DNA from: Domibacillus indicus
Lineage (GTDB): Bacteria; Bacillota; Bacilli; Bacillales; Domibacillaceae
Reading direction: 5' to 3'
Length of the DNA: 64,000 bases
NCBI RefSeq assembly: GCF_023715895.1
Contig: NZ_JAMBOO010000003.1
Location: forward strand, 1 to 64,000
Below, piece after piece: positions 59,657 to 64,000 of this stretch. The position numbers were made by a program, and so were the translations under genes. How positions within the stretch are numbered: position 1 is the first letter of the stretch; each line of letters begins with the position of its first letter. The notes under the pieces were generated by a model. The model was not told the origin of the DNA and did not search any database. It saw only the letters and a list, made by a program, of their open reading frames with translations.

Positions 59657-59879
59657 CCAAATAAATCTTCCCCACTTCTTTAATAACAAAAGTGCCTTCC
59701 TGCACAGCCTGTTGTTTTTTGGCCAAAACAAGAGCGGTAAGCGCCTCTGATTCCCCTTTAGAACGAACGCGGGATCGTTTAATAGAAGGACCGCTTTTTT
59801 GAGCTGTATACAGCTGTGCGTTCACCGAAGGGCATTTTTCATTGACAAACGACTCCAGTGCAGCAAACTGAATTTTCAT
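59646..59879 (-). CDS. Hypothetical protein, 77 aa, partner of a decayed nucleotidyltransferase
   Basis: The protein reads MKIQFAALESFVNEKCPSVN, then SIKRSRVRSKGESEALTALV and VIKEVGKIYLDAY. It is basic in the middle and could bind nucleic acid, but has no recognised domain. AGGAGG lies 6-8 bases before the ATG at 59879. Coupled translation into the nucleotidyltransferase pseudogene suggests an ancestral two-gene module, possibly toxin-antitoxin-like or regulatory. The partner's loss leaves its present role open. Confidence 0.55.
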   Translation of the reverse strand: MKIQFAALESFVNEKCPSVNAQLYTAQKSGPSIKRSRVRSKGESEALTALVLAKKQQAVQEGTFVIKEVGKIYLDAY

Positions 59880-59963
59880 GCAGCTCCTCCTTTGTTTACT
59901 TTTGGTATACCCGATTTTTCTGATTTGGTTATAAAAAAACAAGACCTATGACAGGTCTTGTTT

Positions 59964-60848
59964 TTAAGATACTCTTTTTTGTTCACTGCGGGCGATTTGC
60001 TTTTCTTTTCGAACCATATAAACCGTTAGTGGAACCCAAATAATAAGGAGCGCAATAAATACCGCCGATTGGGCTGAACCAGGGATATCCGTATATTTAA
60101 AAATGGCATTTAAATTTGTAAAAATCAGCATGCCGCTTACAATAACCGCTAACACACGTGTTGGCAGGCTTTTCACAATATAGGCAGCAATAGGCGCTGC
60201 GATAATACCGCCAAGCATAATCGCCCCTGCCCACAGCCAGTTGATTTTCTCAGGGCCAAGTGAAATCATGAATCCAATTGTGGCGGACATGGCAACAGCA
60301 AATTCACTGGCTGCTACTGTCCCAATAGCGATTCGGGGCTCCATGCCTTTTTGTGAAAGTAAAGCTGGTGTTGCAATAGGTCCCCAGCCTCCGCCTCCAC
60401 TGGCGTCAAAAAAACCGCCGATAAGGCCTAGAGGGATAAAAAAGCGATTTGTTGGCGCTTTTGGTGCTTGCTTTTGTGCATTCTTTAATAAAAGGAAACG
60501 GCCTAATATAAATAGCCCGAGACAAAGCAGGAACGTAGAAACGTAAAGACGTACATATTCTCCCGTCAAGTTGCTTAGAAAAGTTGCACCGGCAAACGCA
60601 CCAATAGAGCCAGGGATAATAAGTTTTTTCAGCATGGCTTTATCGACATTTCCAAATTTCCGGTGACTAATGCCCGATGCTGCCGTTGTCACGACCTCTG
60701 CCATGTGAACAGAAGCCGATGCAACCGCCGGAGCAATTCCCGCAGACAAAAGCAACGTTGTTGATGTCAGGCCGTAGCCCATTCCAAGGGCCCCGTCCAC
60801 AAGCTGGGCAGCAAGCCCGACGAGTGCAAAAATGATAAAACGTTCCAT
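59964..60848 (-). CDS. TauE/SafE-family sulfite/sulfur-compound transporter
   Basis: The 294-aa membrane protein has eight or so helices in two repeats, with LVDGALGMGYGLTSTTLLL near the N-terminus and IGGFFDASGGGGWGPIATP at the start of the second half. Both are signatures of the TauE/SafE family. It lies 17 bases after sirC at the end of the sulfate assimilation operon, so export of sulfite or handling of excess sulfur is likely. GGAGGAACGGT precedes the ATG. Confidence 0.88.
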   Translation of the reverse strand: MERFIIFALVGLAAQLVDGALGMGYGLTSTTLLLSAGIAPAVASASVHMAEVVTTAASGISHRKFGNVDKAMLKKLIIPGSIGAFAGATFLSNLTGEYVRLYVSTFLLCLGLFILGRFLLLKNAQKQAPKAPTNRFFIPLGLIGGFFDASGGGGWGPIATPALLSQKGMEPRIAIGTVAASEFAVAMSATIGFMISLGPEKINWLWAGAIMLGGIIAAPIAAYIVKSLPTRVLAVIVSGMLIFTNLNAIFKYTDIPGSAQSAVFIALLIIWVPLTVYMVRKEKQIARSEQKRVS

Positions 60849-60865
60849 ACCGTTCCTCCTGTAGT

Positions 60866-61486
60866 CTACAAGGCGGGATACTCCTCTTTAAGATCCGCCA
60901 TGTATTGTTTTCTTTTCTCTGGATATTCCAAATAATCATTCTCTACTGCCCTTTTCAGCCACTTTCGCCGTTCAGGGCGTTCAGGAATATGCCGTTTAAT
61001 ATACTGGCGGACCTCATACAAAAAATCTACATACGCTTCATAACGTTCGTCAAATTCTTCTTCCAGCTGATTACGGATTTGAGTGGAGAGAGATGGGCTT
61101 GCGCCGCTTGTAGACACACTGATCATAAGCTTTCCGCGCATCATGACAGCAGGAATCTGTGCATTGCCAAGATCATTATGCTCTGCATGGACAACGAGTT
61201 TTCCATGGCGGACAGCAAGCTCAGCCATTTTGGCATTTGCCTGCTTGTCGTCTGTGACAAGCATAATTAAAAACGCATCCTCAAGATCGCTCCACTCGAC
61301 TTTCTTACGATGAAGCACTACTTTTCCTTCATGAGCCAATTGTTCAATAGACGGGTGAAAATCGGGGCTGACAATGTGCGGCTGTATGCCGAACCGAAGT
61401 AAATTCTCGGTTTTGTGAAAAGCGATCGGACCGCCGCCCGCAATCACAACCTTTTGTCCGCTCAAGTCAATCATGATGGGAAACAT
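60866..61486 (-). CDS. sirC: Precorrin-2 dehydrogenase (siroheme synthesis)
   Basis: The 206-aa protein has the NAD-binding VVIAGGGPIAFHKTENLL, FLIMLVTDDKQANAKMA and the sirohaem-synthase segment ISVSTSGASPSLSTQIRNQL. It oxidises precorrin-2 to sirohydrochlorin. It corresponds to ylnF of B. subtilis. Its start overlaps the 3' end of sirB by 16 bases, showing tight coupling. Confidence 0.93.
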   Translation of the reverse strand: MFPIMIDLSGQKVVIAGGGPIAFHKTENLLRFGIQPHIVSPDFHPSIEQLAHEGKVVLHRKKVEWSDLEDAFLIMLVTDDKQANAKMAELAVRHGKLVVHAEHNDLGNAQIPAVMMRGKLMISVSTSGASPSLSTQIRNQLEEEFDERYEAYVDFLYEVRQYIKRHIPERPERRKWLKRAVENDYLEYPEKRKQYMADLKEEYPAL

Positions 61487-62220
61487 ACAGGCTCCGATTG
61501 GGCAGCTTCTGCTACACGCTGTGCTAAAATACGGCCAATAACCGGATCATACCCGAGATGGCGGCAAAGATGAATCTCGCTGGTTGAATTCAGCTTTTTA
61601 ACAGCTCGTTCCATCGTTTTCGTCAATATACCGGTAAAAAGCAGGTAAGGCACGATAAACAGCTGATGAGGCTGCTTGTCTACCGCCTGGCGAAGAGCGT
61701 CTTCAAAAGAAGGTTCACAAGCTGCCATATAACCAATAGTCACATCAGTTAACTTGGTTTTAGATTGAAAAAGATCGAGAATGTGGCCGAAGTCTTCCTT
61801 TGTTGCCGGATCACTGCTTCCCCGTCCTACAAGCAGAACCGACGCATTCGCTGAAATCGGCGCGGCTTCTTTCATCCGGTCGATTAACACATCGATAATT
61901 TGTTCCTGTACACCCAGCGGGCGTCCGTAACGAATCGCAACATCAGGGAAAAGCTTGGCTGCTTTTGCAAGCTCTTCTGGAATGTCTTCTTTTGCATGCC
62001 CTGCTGTCAGGAGGAGAAACGGAATCGCAGTGATATCCGTTGCTCCTCTTTCCACACAGGTACGAAGCCCTTCTTCAATAGAAGGGGCTGAAAGCTCAAG
62101 GTAGCAAATTTCCTGGATGGGCATGTCAACAAGCGGCATGGTTTCACGGATAAAATCCGCCGCCTGCTTGGCGCCTTCTTTTATGCGTGTTCCATGGCAA
62201 ATGTAAAGAACTGCTTTCAT
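61471..62220 (-). CDS. sirB: Sirohydrochlorin ferrochelatase
   Basis: The 249-aa protein belongs to the CbiX/SirB family: LYICHGTRIKEGAKQAADFI with the metal-site histidine, IPFLLLTAGHAKEDIPEEL, and in the second half VLLVGRGSSDPATKEDFGH. It inserts iron into sirohydrochlorin to complete sirohaem, the cofactor of sulfite reductase. It corresponds to ylnE. Its ATG overlaps the sumT stop by 4 bases. Confidence 0.93.
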   Translation of the reverse strand: MKAVLYICHGTRIKEGAKQAADFIRETMPLVDMPIQEICYLELSAPSIEEGLRTCVERGATDITAIPFLLLTAGHAKEDIPEELAKAAKLFPDVAIRYGRPLGVQEQIIDVLIDRMKEAAPISANASVLLVGRGSSDPATKEDFGHILDLFQSKTKLTDVTIGYMAACEPSFEDALRQAVDKQPHQLFIVPYLLFTGILTKTMERAVKKLNSTSEIHLCRHLGYDPVIGRILAQRVAEAAQSEPVCFPS

Positions 62221-62990
62221 CCTTTTGCGCCCCCCTGTACCTTTTCCGCATTTTCTTTAAACCATTGTAATTCCCCTCGCATTTTCACCACTTCACCAAT
62301 GACGATCATGCTTGGATTGGTAATCCCTTCTTCTTGTGCAACATCATAAATGTTTTCGAGTGTGCCTGTTACCGTCTGCTGCTTTTCCGTTGTTCCCCAA
62401 TGAATCAGAGCTGCCGGTGTTTCGGGCGATTTTCCATAGCGAATTAATTTTTCCTGAATGTAAGGAAGATTTTTGACACCCATATAAATGGCAATCGTGT
62501 CAATTCCTTTTGCAAGAGACGCCCATTTTGTTTCTTCATCTGCGCCTTCTTTGCGGTGGCCGGTTACGATGGCAAAAGATGCGCCGTAATCACGGTGAGT
62601 TACAGGAATACCGGCATACGCAGGCGCTGCGATACCAGATGTGATACCTGGAATCACTTCAAAGTCAACGCCGTTTTGTACAGCAAACGCCGCTTCCTCG
62701 CCGCCACGGCCAAATACGTATGGATCGCCGCCTTTTAGCCGGACAACCTGCTTGCCCTGCTTGGCATGCTCCACAAGAAGCTCGTTAATGTTTTCCTGCT
62801 GGACAAAATGACGATCTGGCAGCTTTCCGCAAAAAAGAAGCTCCGCTCCTTCTTTGGCATGGTCAAGAAGCTCCATGCTGATCAAGCGGTCGTATAAAAT
62901 CACATCTGCCTCCTGTATTGCCCGTAACCCTTTTACCGTAATTAAATCCGGATCCCCCGGACCTGCACCGACAAGCCATATTTTGCCCAT
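62217..62990 (-). CDS. sumT: Uroporphyrinogen-III C-methyltransferase
   Basis: The 257-aa enzyme methylates uroporphyrinogen III twice to precorrin-2. It shows VGAGPGDPDLITVKGLRAIQ, DVILYDRLIS, VVRLKGGDPYVFGRGGEEA and the IPGITSGIAAPAYAGIPVTH motif. The ATG at 62990 is chosen for GGAGGTGG about 6 bases upstream and gives the same length as B. subtilis YlnD. The upstream gene is cysC, 87 bases away. Confidence 0.94.
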   Translation of the reverse strand: MGKIWLVGAGPGDPDLITVKGLRAIQEADVILYDRLISMELLDHAKEGAELLFCGKLPDRHFVQQENINELLVEHAKQGKQVVRLKGGDPYVFGRGGEEAAFAVQNGVDFEVIPGITSGIAAPAYAGIPVTHRDYGASFAIVTGHRKEGADEETKWASLAKGIDTIAIYMGVKNLPYIQEKLIRYGKSPETPAALIHWGTTEKQQTVTGTLENIYDVAQEEGITNPSMIVIGEVVKMRGELQWFKENAEKVQGGAKG

Positions 62991-63077
62991 CGTGCCACCT
63001 CCGTTCATCATGCATTTCTCTCTATCTGCTGCTTTTTATCATAGCCTGAATGAAGAGCTCAGGCAAGGTGCTCTTTT

Positions 63078-63674
63078 TTACAGCCAGTTGTTTTTCTTTA
63101 AGTACTCAACAAGCTGCTCCACGCACTCTTCAACGGAATATTGATCCGTATTTAACACAAGCTCCGGTTTTTCCGGTGCTTCATACGGAGATGAAATGCC
63201 AGTAAACTCAGGAATCTCGCCTGCTCTTGCTTTTTTATACAAGCCTTTTGGATCGCGCTGTTCACATTTTTCAATCGGGCACTCAACGAATACTTCAATA
63301 AACTCGTCGTTTTCAAGCAGTGCGCGAACGGTATCACGATCTTCACGGAATGGAGAAATAAAAGCTGTGAATACAAGCTGGCCTGCATCTACAAACAGTT
63401 TAGATACTTCCCCAATACGGCGGATATTTTCTTTGCGTGCTTCATCTGAGAAACCAAGATCTTTATTTAAGCCGTGGCGCACATTGTCGCCGTCTAATAC
63501 ATACGTGCTTACGCCAAGATCAAACAAGCGGCGGGCCGCAGCATTTGCGACCGTTGACTTGCCGGAACCGGACAGCCCGGTAAACCATAATACCGCGCTG
63601 TGGTGTCCGCTTTTCTTGCGTCGTTCTTCTTTTGTTAGTGACTGTTCATGCCAGACGATATTGTTGTTCGTCAT
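63078..63674 (-). CDS. cysC: Adenylyl-sulfate kinase
   Basis: The 198-aa kinase has the P-loop [20 protein letters not shown], the substrate motif [20 protein letters not shown] and the lid region [18 protein letters not shown]. It phosphorylates APS to PAPS. It follows sat by 14 bases and leads into the sirohaem genes, as in the cysH operon of B. subtilis (cysH-cysP-sat-cysC-ylnDEF). Confidence 0.95.
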   Translation of the reverse strand: MTNNNIVWHEQSLTKEERRKKSGHHSAVLWFTGLSGSGKSTVANAAARRLFDLGVSTYVLDGDNVRHGLNKDLGFSDEARKENIRRIGEVSKLFVDAGQLVFTAFISPFREDRDTVRALLENDEFIEVFVECPIEKCEQRDPKGLYKKARAGEIPEFTGISSPYEAPEKPELVLNTDQYSVEECVEQLVEYLKKNNWL

Positions 63675-63688
63675 GTTTCTTCTCTCCC

Positions 63689-64000
63689 TTATGCGTTTGA
63701 TGTTTCTTTCATTCCACGGATTAGAACTTCTACCACTTCTTTACGGCTGAATTCTGCCGGTGGAATTTCTCCTGCACGAAGCATTTCACGCACTTTCGTA
63801 CCAGAAAGAATCACATGGTCTTCTTTTGAATGCGGGCATGTTTTGGAAGAAGCCATGTTTCCGCACTTTTTGCAGAAAAAGCTGTGTTCAAAGAACAGAA
63901 GCGTAATGCCGATTTCTTCTGCTGTGAAGTTTGAGAATATTTCTTGTGCTTCATACGTACCGTAGTAGTCACCAACACCTGCATGGTCACGGCCAACGAT
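63689..64000 (-). CDS. sat: Sulfate adenylyltransferase, C-terminal part (runs off window)
   Basis: The last 103 codons are inside the window. They contain [20 protein letters not shown], a cysteine cluster [18 protein letters not shown] and [20 protein letters not shown], all typical of bacterial Sat/PAPSS-type ATP sulfurylase. It makes APS from sulfate and ATP. The frame is open to the window edge, and its upstream genes are not visible. Confidence 0.94.
   Translation of the reverse strand: MVGRDHAGVGDYYGTYEAQEIFSNFTAEEIGITLLFFEHSFFCKKCGNMASSKTCPHSKEDHVILSGTKVREMLRAGEIPPAEFSRKEVVEVLIRGMKETSNA

Noticed and set aside
63042-63080. Hairpin AAGAGC/GCTCTT between sumT and cysC as an operon terminator
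   Set aside because: The T run is on the plus strand, opposite to the operon, and the stem is only 6 bp; termination inside the cys operon is not expected.
63196-63750. A 184-codon plus-strand frame opposite cysC
   Set aside because: Shadow of cysC; no initiation signal.

Overview
The window is chromosomal DNA of a low-to-moderate GC, Gram-positive, spore-forming member of the Bacillaceae. Support comes from strong AGGAGG-type ribosome binding sites, the cytochrome aa3 quinol oxidase operon qoxABCD, the B. subtilis-type cys/yln sulfate assimilation order, the yngJIHGFE-type leucine degradation operon, a CotF-like spore coat protein, CcpA cre boxes and short Bacillus-type genes. I cannot name the genus safely. 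No tRNA, rRNA or CRISPR array was seen.

Layout. 1-900: the end of an IS3-family element, a small gene and a broken DoxX gene. 1.0-5.9 kb: an L(+)-tartrate dehydratase operon (ttdA, ttdB and a FAH-fold gene) with a perfect cre box and the decayed stump of a DASS dicarboxylate transporter upstream, then a CitMHS citrate transporter. 5.9-9.1 kb: a patchy region with repeats, a partial duplication of a glucitol-type PTS operon and a solitary DNA methyltransferase. 9.3-23 kb: a large polyol island, all on the minus strand. It holds two glucitol-family PTS sets (srlA, srlE, srlB), an RbsABC-like ABC transporter, a GlpD-type flavin dehydrogenase, a sorbitol dehydrogenase-like zinc enzyme, a SAF-domain oxidoreductase and a SorC-family regulator. 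23.4-26.9 kb: pyruvate phosphate dikinase and its regulator. 27.1-32.9 kb: an acetoin dehydrogenase-type E1alpha-E1beta-E2-E3 operon ending in a second SorC-family regulator. 33-36 kb: scoAB and a wrecked thiolase. 36-43 kb: leucine/branched-chain acyl-CoA degradation genes; the acyl-CoA synthetase gene is cut by a TnpB remnant. 43-45.5 kb: a GAF/PucR-like regulator gene split by an intact TnpB (IS605/IS1341-type) element. 46-50 kb: DUF218 protein, small membrane proteins and a DUF3916 protein, separated by a short intergenic repeat. 50.5-54.3 kb: qoxABCD. 54-60 kb: housekeeping and small genes, including a decayed nucleotidyltransferase. 60-64 kb: sulfate assimilation and siroheme synthesis (sat, cysC, sumT, sirB, sirC, tauE).

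How it works together. The clearest unexplained structure is a probable regulon. The promoters of srlA1, srlA2 and the acoA-like gene each have a good sigma-A -35/-10 pair with 17-bp spacing, and each carries a related operator directly after the -10 box. The srlA1 and acoA copies agree over a 26-bp core (TTACAAAnGTAACACnnnTGAACAAA). This suggests that the two SorC-family regulators, one in the polyol island and one at the end of the E1-E2-E3 operon, recognise the same kind of DNA site. That would link polyol uptake and oxidation to a 2-carbon-producing dehydrogenase complex. The mixture of PTS import without a sugar kinase, a GlpD paralogue, a SorC regulator and an Rbs-type transporter resembles the erythritol (ery) systems of other bacteria in gene content. 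The substrate here is unknown.
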